DNA of 64,000 nucleotides from VRUE01 sp963703235 (GCA_963703235.1 OY969802.1:744001-808000); one strand, 5' to 3'; shown: positions 16,001 to 25,388, counted from the stretch's first letter. Numbers and translations: made by a program. Notes: generated by a model from the letters alone, not told the origin.

Positions 16001-16720
16001 ATGATCGCCAGCCCCCACAACGAGAAGCTGAAGCTCGTGCGCAAGCTGCACGAGCGCAAGCACCGCGAGCGCGAGGGGCTCTTCGTAACGGAGGGCGAGG
16101 ACCTGGTCGCGGCCGGTCTGGCGGCCGGCGCCGAGCCGCGGTTCGTCCTGGTCGCCGCCGGCAGCGGGCTCGACGGCGAGGAGGTCGAGCCGGAGCTGCT
16201 GGCCGGCGCCTCGGTCCTCGGCTCCGGGACCCGGGCGATCGCCGTCTGGCCGCAGCGCTGGGACGACGAGCCGCAGCCGCCGTGCGTCTATTTGCACGCC
16301 GTCTCCGACCCCGGCAACGTCGGCGCGATCGTCCGCACTGTGCACGCCCTGGTCGGCGGCAGCGTCGCTCTCGGTCCGGATTGCGCCGACCCGTTTTCGC
16401 CGAAGGCGGTGCGGGCGAGCATGGGGTCGATCTTCGGTCAGCCGCTGGTGCGGGCGAGGGTGGGGGCGACGCCGCGACCGCGGGTGGCGCTGGTCGCCCA
16501 CGGCGGGGCCGGGCTGGAGACGATCGAGGGCGCGCAAACCATCTGCCTGGGCGCCGAGCGGGGCGGCCTGCCCGACGAGGTGCTGGGCGAGTGCGACCGT
16601 CAGGTCTCGATCCCGCTGCGCGCCGGCGCGGCCGAGTCGCTCAACGTCGCCGCCGCGGCTGCGATCGGCTGCGAGCGGCTATCGTCGCCCGCCATGCGAA
16701 AGGCGGCTGCAGATGCTTGA
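16001..16720 (+). CDS. SpoU/TrmH-family RNA 2'-O-methyltransferase
   Basis: A 239-residue SPOUT enzyme. The N-terminal substrate-binding domain starts LVRKLHERKHREREGLFVTE. The three SpoU motifs follow: VSDPGNVGAIVRTVHA, LGAERGGLPDEVLGE and VSIPLRAGAAESLNVAAAAA, forming the trefoil knot that binds SAM. In the pheS-adjacent position such genes usually encode rRNA or tRNA ribose methyltransferases; the target nucleotide cannot be read here. The ATG at 16001 was chosen by family alignment, and the stop overlaps pheS by 8 nt, indicating co-transcription with pheST. Confidence 0.9.
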   Translation: MIASPHNEKLKLVRKLHERKHREREGLFVTEGEDLVAAGLAAGAEPRFVLVAAGSGLDGEEVEPELLAGASVLGSGTRAIAVWPQRWDDEPQPPCVYLHAVSDPGNVGAIVRTVHALVGGSVALGPDCADPFSPKAVRASMGSIFGQPLVRARVGATPRPRVALVAHGGAGLETIEGAQTICLGAERGGLPDEVLGECDRQVSIPLRAGAAESLNVAAAAAIGCERLSSPAMRKAAADA

Positions 16721-17771
16721 GCGGATCGAGGAGATCGGCGTGGAAGCGGCCGCGGCGATCGAGGCTGCGGCCGGCACCGCCGAGCTGGAGGAGCTGAGAG
16801 TCCGCCACCTCGGCCGCAAAGCCGAGCTGACGGCGATCCTGCGCGGCATCGCCGAGCTGCCGCAGGAGGAACGAGGGGCGGTCGGCAGCAGCGGCAACCG
16901 CGTTCGGGGCCAGCTGGAAGCGCTGCTCGAGCGGCGCGCGGCGGAGCTCGACGCAGCCGAGCTGGAGACGAGCCTCGGCGGCGACCGCGTCGACGTGACC
17001 CTGCCGGGCGCGCCGCCGCATCCCGCCGGGCACCTCCACCTGATCACCCGCACGACGCGCCAGATCGAGGACGTGATGGTCGGGCTCGGCTACCGGGTGG
17101 TCGAGGGGCCGGAGATCGAGCACGACTACTACAACTTCACCGCGCTCAACCACCCGCCGGGCCACCCGGCGCGGATGCTCCAGGACACCTTCTACGTGCA
17201 GTCGCACCCGGACGTCCTGCTGCGCACTCACACCTCGCCGGTCCAGCCACGGGCGATGGAGGCCCAGCCGCCGCCGATCTTCGCGATCATGCCCGGCAAG
17301 GTCTACCGGCGCGACTCCGACGCCACCCACACGCCGATGTTCCACCAGGTCGAGGGCCTTGCGATCGGCGAGGGGATCACGCTCGCCGACCTGCAGGGCA
17401 CGCTGGAAGAGATGCTGCGCTCGATCTTCGGGGAGGGCAGGGAGGCGCGGATGCGGCCCCACTTCTTCCCCTTCACCGAGCCCAGCGTCGAGTTCGACGT
17501 CTCCTGCTTTCAGTGCGGGGGCAGCGGCGAACTGGCGGGCGGCGAGCGCTGCAACCTCTGCAAGGGGATCGGTTGGATCGAGGTGGGCGGCGCCGGCATG
17601 GTCGACCCCAACGTGCTCGGCTTCGTCGAGCAGTACGGCTACGACGCCGAGCGCGTGCAGGGCTTCGCTTTCGGGATGGGGGTCGAGCGGATCGCGATGC
17701 TGCGCCACGGCGTCCCCGACCTGCGCCGTTTCTTCGACAACGACGTGCGGATGCTGGAGCAGTTCTCGTGA
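16713..17771 (+). CDS. pheS: Phenylalanyl-tRNA synthetase alpha subunit
   Basis: A 352-residue class II synthetase subunit: N-terminal coiled coil (residues 1-80), motif 1 near GHLHLITRTTRQIEDVMVGL, the motif 2 region with LRTHTSPVQPRAM and KVYRRDSDATHTPMFHQVEG, a Cys-rich ribbon (CFQCGGSGEL and CNLCKG) and motif 3 at FGMGVERIAMLRHGVPDLR. It forms the alpha2-beta2 enzyme with PheT. The usual GMVHPNVL reads GMVDPNVL here, a His to Asp change near the active site that may be a lineage feature. Four-nt overlap with pheT. Confidence 0.96.
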   Translation: MLERIEEIGVEAAAAIEAAAGTAELEELRVRHLGRKAELTAILRGIAELPQEERGAVGSSGNRVRGQLEALLERRAAELDAAELETSLGGDRVDVTLPGAPPHPAGHLHLITRTTRQIEDVMVGLGYRVVEGPEIEHDYYNFTALNHPPGHPARMLQDTFYVQSHPDVLLRTHTSPVQPRAMEAQPPPIFAIMPGKVYRRDSDATHTPMFHQVEGLAIGEGITLADLQGTLEEMLRSIFGEGREARMRPHFFPFTEPSVEFDVSCFQCGGSGELAGGERCNLCKGIGWIEVGGAGMVDPNVLGFVEQYGYDAERVQGFAFGMGVERIAMLRHGVPDLRRFFDNDVRMLEQFS

Positions 17772-20260
17772 GGGTGCCTTACTCATGGCTGCGCGAGCAC
17801 TGCGACCCCGGGATCGGGTCCGAGGAGCTGGCCGAGCGGCTGGCGATGACCGGGACCGAGGTCGAGCGGGTCGCCACGCTGGGACCGTCGGCGACCGACG
17901 GGTTCGTCGTCGGCAAGGTCCTCAGCTGCGAGTCGCACCCGAACGCCGACCGGCTCAGCGTCTGCGCGGTCGACACCGGCGACGGCGAGGCGCGGACGAT
18001 CGTCTGCGGCGCACCCAACGTCGCCGCCGGGCAGACCGTGCCGGTGGCGCTGCCGGGCGCGACGATGCCGGACGGCAGCGTGCTCGGCGAAGCGAAGCTG
18101 CGGGGGGTGCGGTCGTCGGGGATGATCCTCTCCGCCGCCGAGCTGGAGATCGCCGAGGAGGCGGCTGGCATCCTCGTCCTCGAGGAGGACGGCGCCAGAC
18201 CCGGGACGCCGCTGGCGGAGGTGTTGCCGGTCGTCGAGGCGGTCCTCGAGCTGGAGGTGACGCCGAACCGGGTCGACTGCTTCGGCGTCTACGGGGTGGC
18301 GCGCGAGGTCCACGCGATCGGCGCCGCGCCGCTGGGGCCGGAGCCGTGGGAGGAGGATGCCCCAGCCGATGGCACGGGAGAGGTCGGCGACTACGCGGCG
18401 GTCGAGGTCGAGGTCCCGGAGCTGTGCCCCCGCTTCACGGTTCGGGTGTTCACGGGCGTCGTGATCGGTCCCTCGCCGACCTGGCTGCAAGCGCGGCTGA
18501 CCGCTGCCGGCCAGCGTCCGATCAACAACGTCGTCGACATCACCAACTACACGATGCTGTTGACCGCGCAGCCGCTGCACGCCTTCGACCTCGACAAGGT
18601 GCCCGATGGGGAGCTGATCGTGCGAACTGCCGTGGAGGGCGAGCGGATGAAGACCCTCGACGACGTCGAGCGCACCTTCGACTCCGAGACGGTCGTGATC
18701 TGCGATAGCCGCGGCCCCTCCGGGATCGCCGGAATCATGGGCGGCCAGGTCTCCGAGGTCTCCGAGGGCACGACCCGGGTCCTGCTCGAGGTGGCGAACT
18801 GGAACGGGACCAACATCCTCCGCACCTCGCGCATCCTCGGCCTGCGCTCCGAGGCCTCGGCCCGCTTCGAGAAGCAGCTGCACCCGGAGCTCTGCCTGCG
18901 GGCGCAGCGGATCGCCTCGCGGCTGATGGTCGAGCTGTGCGGCGCCAAGCTGGTGCCGGGGACGATCGACGTCGCCGCCGAGATCCCGCCGCCGCCGAAG
19001 CTGCGCCTGCGCGGGAGCCGGGTCGAGGGCCTGCTGGGGATGCGAATCGAGCAGGCGCTCCAGGTCGCCTACCTGGAGCGCCTCGGTTTCGGGGTCGAGG
19101 CCGAGGGCGAAGACCTCGTCGTCGAGGTCCCGCCCGACCGCCACTACGACGTCACCCGCGAGGTCGACCTGATCGAGGAGGTCGCGCGCGTGCACGGCCT
19201 CGACGAGCACCTGCCCTCGACCCTGCCGGCCGTCGGGCAGGCCGGCGGGCGCAGCCGCGAACAGTGGCTGCGCCGCCGCGCCGAGGACGCAATGCGGGAC
19301 CTCGGCTTCGACGAGATCGTCGGCTGGAGCTTCACCGATCCGGGCGAGCCGGCGCGGCTGCGGATCCCCGACGGCGATCCGCGCGCCGTGCCGGTGGCGA
19401 TCGCGAATCCACTCTCGGAGGATCAGTCGGTCATGCGCACGACCGTGCTCGGCTCGTTGCTCGACGCCGCCCAGCGCAACCTCGCCCACGGCGCCGAGCG
19501 CGTCGCGTTGTTCGAGTCCGGCCGCGTCTACCTCGACAGCCCGCCGACGGGCCTCAAAGCGTCCTCTTTGTCCGCTTTAAGGCCCATCGATCCCCTTGCC
19601 GGGGGCTTCCCGGGCGAGCGGGCGGCGCCGTTCGTCGAGCCGCACTGGCTTGCCTGCCTCGCGGTGGGCCCGCTTACGCCGCAGTCGTGGCGGGGCGGGG
19701 GGGGCACGGCTGACTTCTTCGCCCTGAAGGGTGTGCTCGAGGGGCTCGCGGCGGGGCTCGGCGTCGCGCTGGAGTTCGAGCAGGCGGCCGAGCCGTTCCT
19801 GCATCCCGGCCGCGCCGCCCAGGTCATGGTTGGCGGCGAGGCCGCCGGCTGGGTCGGCGAGCTGCACCCACTGGTCTGTCGCGAGTGGGACCTCGAGGCC
19901 GCGTCGGGCTTCGAAGTCGGGCTGGCGGCGCTGGTCGACGCCGCCTCGGCCGGCGAGGAGACCTTCGAGGACGTCACCACCTACCCGGCGGTGCGGCAGG
20001 ACCTCGCCGTCGTCGTGCCCGTCGACGTCTCCGCCGCACGGGTGCGCGAGGCCGTTCTGGCCGGTGGTGGCGAGCTGCTGCGCGCGGCTGAGGTCTTCGA
20101 CCTCTACGAGGGCGAGCAGGTCGGCGAGGGGCGCAAGAGCCTCGCCCTGCGGCTCGAGTTCGGGGCCCCGGACCGGACCCTGACCGACGAGGAGGTGGCC
20201 GGCCTGCGCGAGAGGATCGCCAAGGAGCTGGACGCGATCGGAGGGTCGCTCCGTGAGTGA
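17768..20260 (+). CDS. pheT: Phenylalanyl-tRNA synthetase beta subunit
   Basis: An 830-residue subunit of normal length. In order: N-terminal tRNA-binding (EMAP-like) domain with VVGKVLSCESHPNADRLSVC, the B3/B4 editing domain, the B5 domain with PPDRHYDVTREVDLIEEVAR, the catalytic-like core, and the C-terminal ferredoxin-fold anticodon-binding domain (TTYPAVRQDLAVVVPVDVSA). The GTG start overlaps the pheS stop. A hairpin-encoded stretch near residues 595-606 (TGLKASSLSALR) interrupts an otherwise conserved region. The 3' end overlaps argC by 8 nt, so the translation and arginine genes may share a transcript. Confidence 0.96.
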   Translation: MRVPYSWLREHCDPGIGSEELAERLAMTGTEVERVATLGPSATDGFVVGKVLSCESHPNADRLSVCAVDTGDGEARTIVCGAPNVAAGQTVPVALPGATMPDGSVLGEAKLRGVRSSGMILSAAELEIAEEAAGILVLEEDGARPGTPLAEVLPVVEAVLELEVTPNRVDCFGVYGVAREVHAIGAAPLGPEPWEEDAPADGTGEVGDYAAVEVEVPELCPRFTVRVFTGVVIGPSPTWLQARLTAAGQRPINNVVDITNYTMLLTAQPLHAFDLDKVPDGELIVRTAVEGERMKTLDDVERTFDSETVVICDSRGPSGIAGIMGGQVSEVSEGTTRVLLEVANWNGTNILRTSRILGLRSEASARFEKQLHPELCLRAQRIASRLMVELCGAKLVPGTIDVAAEIPPPPKLRLRGSRVEGLLGMRIEQALQVAYLERLGFGVEAEGEDLVVEVPPDRHYDVTREVDLIEEVARVHGLDEHLPSTLPAVGQAGGRSREQWLRRRAEDAMRDLGFDEIVGWSFTDPGEPARLRIPDGDPRAVPVAIANPLSEDQSVMRTTVLGSLLDAAQRNLAHGAERVALFESGRVYLDSPPTGLKASSLSALRPIDPLAGGFPGERAAPFVEPHWLACLAVGPLTPQSWRGGGGTADFFALKGVLEGLAAGLGVALEFEQAAEPFLHPGRAAQVMVGGEAAGWVGELHPLVCREWDLEAASGFEVGLAALVDAASAGEETFEDVTTYPAVRQDLAVVVPVDVSAARVREAVLAGGGELLRAAEVFDLYEGEQVGEGRKSLALRLEFGAPDRTLTDEEVAGLRERIAKELDAIGGSLRE
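19549..19585 (+). repeat. Inverted repeat inside pheT
   Basis: GGGCCTCAAAGCG (19549-19561) pairs with CGCTTTAAGGCCC (19573-19585), 12 of 13 positions, 11-nt loop. It lies in frame in the gene. Confidence 0.7.
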
Positions 20261-21284
20261 CGCGCGCAAACAGCCGCTCGACGGCGATCCCGCCGCCCGC
20301 GTCCTCGTCGCCGGCGCCTCCGGCTTCACCGGCGCGCTCGCTGCCCAGCTCGTCTGGCGGCATCCCCGGCTGCAGCTGGTCGCGGTCACCTCGCGCAGCG
20401 ACGCCGGCACCCGGCTCGACCGGCTCTACCCGCGCTACCGGGTGCCGCTGGAGTTGACCGAGCTCGACCTCGACTCGCTCGAGGACGTCGACGCGGCGAT
20501 CGTCGCCTACCCGCACGGCGCCTCGGCGCCGACCGTCGCCGCCCTGCGGGGGCTCGGCGTCGTCGTCGCCGACCTCTCCGCCGACTTCCGCCTGCGCGAC
20601 CTGCCGACCTACCAGCGCTGGTACGGCGAGCACGGCGCTCCCGAGCTGCTCGAGGGCGCCGTCTACGGGCTGACCGAGGTGTACCGCGAGACGCTGCGCG
20701 GGGCCGAGCTTGTCGCGGTGCCGGGCTGCTACCCGACCGCGAGCGTGTTGGCGCTGGCGCCGCTGGCCGAACGGGGGCTGCTCGCCGACGTCGTCATCGA
20801 CGCCAAGCAGGGCGTCTCCGGGGCCGGCCGCGGCGGCGGCGACGCGATGCACTACGTGACGATGGACGAGAACGCCTTCCCCTACAAGACCGAGGGCCAC
20901 CGCCACCGGCCCGAGATCGAGCAGGAGCTGGCGGCGCTCGGCAGCGCCGCGCCGGTCACCTTCGTCCCGCACCTGCTGCCGCTCGACCAGGGTGAGCTGA
21001 CCAGCTGCTACGCGCAGACGACCGAGCCGATCTCCAAGCAGGAGGCGCAGTCGCTCTACGCCGAGCGCTACGCGGAGGAGCCGTTCGTGCATCTCGTCGA
21101 CGCCCCGCCCGGGCTGCGCGACGTGCGCGACTCGAACGAGTGCCACGTCTACGTGACGGTCGAGGAGCGCGGCCGGGTGCTCGCCTTCTCGGCGCTCGAC
21201 AATCTCTGGAAGGGCGCCTCGAGCCAGGCGATCCAGTGCCTCAACCTGATGCTGGGGCTCGACGAGACCGAGGGGTTGCGGTGA
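20253..21284 (+). CDS. argC: N-acetyl-gamma-glutamyl-phosphate reductase
   Basis: A 343-residue enzyme for the third step of arginine synthesis, reducing N-acetylglutamyl phosphate with NADPH. The nucleotide motif VAGASGFTGALAAQLV is near the N-terminus, the catalytic cysteine is in VAVPGCYPTASVLAL and the family signature KQGVSGAGRGG follows. The C-terminal dimerisation half ends at DNLWKGASSQAIQCLNLMLG. The GTG start overlaps pheT, and the stop overlaps argJ by 4 nt. Confidence 0.96.
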   Translation: MSDARKQPLDGDPAARVLVAGASGFTGALAAQLVWRHPRLQLVAVTSRSDAGTRLDRLYPRYRVPLELTELDLDSLEDVDAAIVAYPHGASAPTVAALRGLGVVVADLSADFRLRDLPTYQRWYGEHGAPELLEGAVYGLTEVYRETLRGAELVAVPGCYPTASVLALAPLAERGLLADVVIDAKQGVSGAGRGGGDAMHYVTMDENAFPYKTEGHRHRPEIEQELAALGSAAPVTFVPHLLPLDQGELTSCYAQTTEPISKQEAQSLYAERYAEEPFVHLVDAPPGLRDVRDSNECHVYVTVEERGRVLAFSALDNLWKGASSQAIQCLNLMLGLDETEGLR

Positions 21285-22483
21285 GTTTGCACTTTCCCGC
21301 GGATAGCGCGGGCAAGGGCGAAGTCACGCGCAGCGGGTTCTTCCGCTCGCGCTGGGTCGAGGCGCCGGCCGGCGTCGAGGAGCTGGACGCGGCGCAGCTG
21401 GCGCCCGGCTTCCGCGCCGGCGCCGCCCACTGCGGCCTCAAGGGCGGGGGGAAGACCGACGTCGGCCTGCTCGTCTGCGACGAGCCTGAGGTCTCCTCGG
21501 CGTTGCTGCTGACTCCGAACGCCTCGGCCGCGGCGCCGGTTCGCGTCTGCCGCAAGCGCGTCGACGCGGGCGGCGTCCGCGCTGCGGTCGTCAATGCCGG
21601 CAACGCCAACGCCGAGACCGGCGAGCAGGGCTTCGCCGACGCCTGGGCGATGTGCGAGAAGGCCGCGGAGGAGCTGGGCCTCGACCCGGCCACTATCGCC
21701 GTCGCCGAGACCGGCGTGATCGGCGTGCCGCTGCCGATCGACGCCGTGCTGGCGGGGATCGGCTCGGCGGCCCAGGTGCTTTCGCCCGACGGCGCCGGGG
21801 CCTTCTCCGACGCGATCCTGACCACCGATCGCTGGGCCAAGAGCTGCACGCTGCAGGTCGACGGGGTCACGCTCTCCGCGCAGGCGAAGGGCGGCGGCAT
21901 GATCCAGCCGGGCTTCGCGACGATGCTCTGCTTCATCCAGACCGACGCCGTCGTCGAGGATCCGGAGGCGGCGCTGCGCGCGGCTGTCGCCGGCTCCTTC
22001 GAGCGGATCACGGTCGATGGCCAGATGAGCACCAACGACACCGTCCTCCTGCAGGCGACGGGTACCGCAGGCGCGGCGCTGCCGGAGGGGCTGCTCGACG
22101 CCGTGCTGCTGCAGCTGGCGATCGAGATCGTCGCCGACGGGGAGGGCGCCACCCGGGTCGGCTGTGTGCGGGTCGAGGGCGCCGCCTCGGCCGCCGAGGC
22201 CGAGCGCGTGGCGCGGGCGATCGCCAACTCGCCACTGGTCAAGACCGCTCTGTTCGGGCGCGACCCGAACTGGGGCCGGATCGCGCAGGCGGCCGGGATG
22301 GCGCTGGCCGGTGAGGACCTGGAGGAGATCGGCGCCGACTCGATCGACGCCACCGAGCTGGGCGGCGACGGCGCCGAGGCCGAGGTCGGCCTGCGCCTGG
22401 GACGCGGCGACCACGCCGCCCACGTCTGGTTCTCGGACCTCGGTTACGAGTACGTTCGCATCAACGCCGAGTACACCACCTGA
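21281..22483 (+). CDS. argJ: Bifunctional glutamate N-acetyltransferase / amino-acid acetyltransferase
   Basis: 400 residues. ArgJ recycles the acetyl group between ornithine and glutamate and matures by self-cleavage before a threonine; the site is visible as KGGGMIQPGFATMLCFIQTD, with cleavage expected between Ala and Thr. Other landmarks are NAGNANAETGEQG, ETGVIGVPLPID and SPLVKTALFGRDPNWGRI. The start is the GTG at 21281, overlapping the argC stop. Presence of ArgJ implies the cyclic, acetyl-recycling arginine pathway. Confidence 0.95.
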   Translation: MSLHFPADSAGKGEVTRSGFFRSRWVEAPAGVEELDAAQLAPGFRAGAAHCGLKGGGKTDVGLLVCDEPEVSSALLLTPNASAAAPVRVCRKRVDAGGVRAAVVNAGNANAETGEQGFADAWAMCEKAAEELGLDPATIAVAETGVIGVPLPIDAVLAGIGSAAQVLSPDGAGAFSDAILTTDRWAKSCTLQVDGVTLSAQAKGGGMIQPGFATMLCFIQTDAVVEDPEAALRAAVAGSFERITVDGQMSTNDTVLLQATGTAGAALPEGLLDAVLLQLAIEIVADGEGATRVGCVRVEGAASAAEAERVARAIANSPLVKTALFGRDPNWGRIAQAAGMALAGEDLEEIGADSIDATELGGDGAEAEVGLRLGRGDHAAHVWFSDLGYEYVRINAEYTT

Positions 22484-22490
22484 GGAGACG

Positions 22491-23336
22491 ATGAGCGCGA
22501 ACACCAGCATCGACACGCTTCTGGAGGCGCTCCCCTACATCAAGGAGTTCCACGGACGTACCGTCGTCATCAAGTACGGCGGCGCCGCGATGCGCGACGA
22601 GCAGCTGCGCGAGAACTTCGCGACCGACGTCGTCCTGCTCAAGTACGTCGGGCTGAACCCAGTGATCGTGCACGGAGGTGGGCCCGAGATCACCCAGTAC
22701 ATGGAGCGGCTCGGGCTCGAGGTTCGCTTCCACGAGGGCCTGCGGGTCTCCGATCCGGAGACGGTCGAGGTGGCGCGGATGGTCCTGCTCGGCAAGCTCA
22801 ACTCCGACATCGTGCAGCGGCTCAACTCGCACGGACAGCCCGCGGTCGGACTCTCCGGCCAGGACGGCTCGCTGTTCGAGGTGGCCCCGGTCGCGAACGC
22901 CGAGGAGGTCGGCTTCGTCGGCACCGTCGAGCACGTCGACGTCGACGTGCTCAACCACATCGCCGAGGACTACATCCCGGTGATCGCCTCCTCCGCCGCC
23001 GACGCCGAGGGCCGCCCCTACAACGTCAACGCCGACGAGGCGGCGGGCAAGGTCGCCGCCGCCCTTGGCGCCCACAAGGCGATCTTCCTCACCGACGTCG
23101 AGGGCTGGCTGGCGGATTCCGACGACCACGACTCGCTGATAACCCACGCCGCGGTGCTCGAGGTCGAAGGGAAATTGGACGGGATCGAGGGGGGGATGCG
23201 GCCAAAGCTGCAGGCCTGTGTCGACGCCGTCCACGGCGGCGCCCACTCGGCCCACATCATCGACGGCCGCAAGCCGCACAGCCTGCTGCTGGAGCTGTTC
23301 ACCAACGCCGGTATCGGGACGATGGTGACTCCGTGA
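22491..23336 (+). CDS. argB: Acetylglutamate kinase
   Basis: A 281-residue amino-acid kinase phosphorylating N-acetylglutamate. Motifs seen: VVIKYGGAAMRDEQLR, the substrate loop VHGGGPEITQYMERLGL, GKLNSDIVQRLNSHGQPAVG, VNADEAAGKVAAALGAHKA and LTDVEGWL. The N-terminal helix (residues 1-20) is of the kind found in arginine-inhibited hexameric enzymes, so end-product feedback is likely. GGAG sits 5 nt before the ATG, 7 nt after the argJ stop. Confidence 0.96.
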   Translation: MSANTSIDTLLEALPYIKEFHGRTVVIKYGGAAMRDEQLRENFATDVVLLKYVGLNPVIVHGGGPEITQYMERLGLEVRFHEGLRVSDPETVEVARMVLLGKLNSDIVQRLNSHGQPAVGLSGQDGSLFEVAPVANAEEVGFVGTVEHVDVDVLNHIAEDYIPVIASSAADAEGRPYNVNADEAAGKVAAALGAHKAIFLTDVEGWLADSDDHDSLITHAAVLEVEGKLDGIEGGMRPKLQACVDAVHGGAHSAHIIDGRKPHSLLLELFTNAGIGTMVTP

Positions 23337-23355
23337 GCGCGGAGCGCGAATCTCA

Positions 23356-24549
23356 GTGATGGAGCTGACCGACCTGCAGGCGCTGGAGGAGCGCTACCTG
23401 ATGCAGACCTACCGCCGGGCGCCGGTCGAGTTCGTGCGCGGGGAAGGGGCGCTGCTGTGGGACGCCGAGGGCAGGGAGTACCTCGACTTCCTCGCCGGGA
23501 TCTCGGTCTGCTCGGTCGGCCATTGCCACCCGGACGTGGTCGAGGCGGTGCGCGAGCAGGCCGGCCGCCTGATGCACGTCTCCAACATCTTCTACACCGA
23601 GCCGATGGTGCGGCTGGCCGAGCGGCTCTCGGAGTCGAGCCTCGGCGGTCGCGTCTTCCTCTCCAACTCCGGTACGGAGGCGAACGAGTGCGCGATCAAG
23701 ATCGCCCGCAAGCACGCCCATCGGCGCGGGGTCGAGGCGCCGGAGATCGTCAGCTTCGAGCGCGACTTCCACGGCCGCACCTACGGAGCGCTGGCGGCGA
23801 CGCCGAACCTGGCGCGGAACGAGGCGATAGGGCCGATGCTCCCGGGTTTCCGCTCGGCGCCCTTCGACGACGCCGGTGCCCTGCGCGACGCGGTCCACGA
23901 GAGCACCGCGGCGGTGCTGATCGAGCCGATCCAGGGCGAGGCGGGCATCCACCCGGTCAGCGAGGACGCTCTGCTGGCGGCACGGCAGGCCTGCGACGAG
24001 GTCGGAGCGCTGCTGATCCTCGACGAGATCCAGACCGGCGTCGGCCGGACCGGTTCGCTTTGGGCCTACGAGCAGACGCCGGTGCGGCCCGACGTGCTGA
24101 CCAGCGCTAAGGCGCTGGGCGGAGGGTTGCCGGTCGGGGCCTGCATCGCGACGCCCGAGGTGGGGGAGGTGCTCGAGGCCGGCGACCACGGTTCGACCTT
24201 CGCCGGCGGCGCTGTCGTCTCCGCCGCGGCCCTGGCCGTGCTCGACCTGGTCGACGACGCGGCGCTGCTGCGCCGGGTGCGCGAGCTGGGGGCGCGGCTG
24301 CGGGAAGGGCTGCTGGCCCTCGACGGCGTCGCCGATGTGCGCGGTCGCGGCCTGATGGTCGGGGCCGGGCTCGGCGAGGGGATCGACGCGGCGACGGTCG
24401 GCGCCGACCTGCTGCAGCGTGGTTTGATCGTCAACGTGCCGGAGCCGCGGACGCTGCGCCTGCTGCCGCCGCTGACGGTCGATTCGGCCCAGATCGATCG
24501 TGCGGTTGCGCTGATCGGCGAATCGCTCCTAAGCTGTGCGCCTCGATGA
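23356..24549 (+). CDS. argD: Acetylornithine aminotransferase
   Basis: A 397-residue class III PLP aminotransferase. It shows the phosphate-binding SNSGTEANECAIKIARK, FHGRTYGALAATPN, EPIQGEAGIHPVSEDAL, DEIQTGVGRTGSLWAYE and the PLP-binding lysine in SAKALGGGLPVGACI. It converts N-acetylglutamate semialdehyde to N-acetylornithine, and may double as a succinyl-diaminopimelate aminotransferase in some bacteria. The start is GTG 23356 or the adjacent ATG 23359. Its stop overlaps the next gene (ATGA). Confidence 0.95.
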   Translation: MMELTDLQALEERYLMQTYRRAPVEFVRGEGALLWDAEGREYLDFLAGISVCSVGHCHPDVVEAVREQAGRLMHVSNIFYTEPMVRLAERLSESSLGGRVFLSNSGTEANECAIKIARKHAHRRGVEAPEIVSFERDFHGRTYGALAATPNLARNEAIGPMLPGFRSAPFDDAGALRDAVHESTAAVLIEPIQGEAGIHPVSEDALLAARQACDEVGALLILDEIQTGVGRTGSLWAYEQTPVRPDVLTSAKALGGGLPVGACIATPEVGEVLEAGDHGSTFAGGAVVSAAALAVLDLVDDAALLRRVRELGARLREGLLALDGVADVRGRGLMVGAGLGEGIDAATVGADLLQRGLIVNVPEPRTLRLLPPLTVDSAQIDRAVALIGESLLSCAPR

Positions 24550-25037
24550 GCTCCGAGAAGCTCCCCAGGGACGGGCGGCGTTTGAACTCCGCCTCTGACG
24601 CCGCCGAGCGCTTGGCGGCAATCGTCGAGGCTGCGGAGAAGGCGGCCTCGGCGGTGATCGACGACGCCGAGGAGCAGGCGCGGCACCATGTCGAGGAGGC
24701 GCGCCAGCGAGCGGACCGCGTCGTCGCCGAGCGCCTGCGCGAGCTGGCCGACGAGCTCGATCCGGAGGGGATCGGCGACTCCAGCACCGATGGCGACCGC
24801 GAGGCCGCCCCGACAGACGCCGGCGAAAGACGCCTGCGGCCGGTGCAGGCGGCACCTGAGGCCGGGGAGTCACAGGCTCCGCGTCGCTCGACCTCCGCCG
24901 GGGCGCGCCTGCTGGCCACGCAGATGGCGATCTCCGGGGCGAGCCGCGGCGAAATCGAGGAGCGGCTGAGAAACGGCTTCGAGATCGAGGACGCCGGCGA
25001 GATCCTCGAGGCGATCCTCGGGCCCGAGGAGGAGTAG
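24546..25037 (+). CDS. Coiled-coil protein of unknown function in the arg operon
   Basis: 163 residues. The first 75 form a strongly charged, Ala/Glu-rich heptad-like helix (AAERLAAIVEAAEKAASAVI, then EEQARHHVEEARQRADRVVA), similar in character to DivIVA or V-type ATPase stalk helices. A disordered middle follows, and a conserved-looking C-terminal helix-turn unit reads LLATQMAISGASRGEIEERL. No catalytic motif. The ATG overlaps the argD stop and the next gene starts 4 nt after it, so it is translated with the arginine genes. Function unknown; a septum- or membrane-scaffold role would be a guess. Confidence 0.7.
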   Translation: MSSEKLPRDGRRLNSASDAAERLAAIVEAAEKAASAVIDDAEEQARHHVEEARQRADRVVAERLRELADELDPEGIGDSSTDGDREAAPTDAGERRLRPVQAAPEAGESQAPRRSTSAGARLLATQMAISGASRGEIEERLRNGFEIEDAGEILEAILGPEEE

Positions 25038-25040
25038 ACC

Positions 25041-25388
25041 GTGCACGACGACCGGACCCGCGTCATGGGCCAGCCCGGTGACCCCGGGGAGCGCCCGCAC
25101 GGGAACATGCGGCTGCTCGTCGCCGGTCTCGTCGCGGTGATAGTCGGCCTCGTGGTCGCGATCTTCGTGATCGCCGGAGGCGATGGCGACGGGGATACGA
25201 CCTCGGCCCCGTCGGAGGTGACGACGCTGCCGACGACCGCCACCGACGACACCACCGAGTCGGCGACGACGGATGAGACGACCGAGACCGAGCCGACCAC
25301 GACCAGCGAGACGTCGTCTCCGACGAGCACCACGGAGACGACGACCACGACCGAAGAAGACGAAAGCGGCGGGATCGAAGCGCCCTGA
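25041..25388 (+). CDS. Single-pass membrane protein with Thr-rich tail
   Basis: 115 residues: a short charged N-terminus, one transmembrane helix (about residues 24-45, LLVAGLVAVIVGLVVAIFVI), then an extracytoplasmic tail almost entirely Thr, Glu, Ser and Asp (TTTTTEEDES at the end). Such tails are often O-glycosylated in actinobacteria, but no sugar-transfer gene is adjacent. The GTG start is 4 nt after the coiled-coil gene and the stop overlaps argG (TGATG), so it belongs to the same transcript. Not recognised as a named family. Confidence 0.7.
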   Translation: MHDDRTRVMGQPGDPGERPHGNMRLLVAGLVAVIVGLVVAIFVIAGGDGDGDTTSAPSEVTTLPTTATDDTTESATTDETTETEPTTTSETSSPTSTTETTTTTEEDESGGIEAP

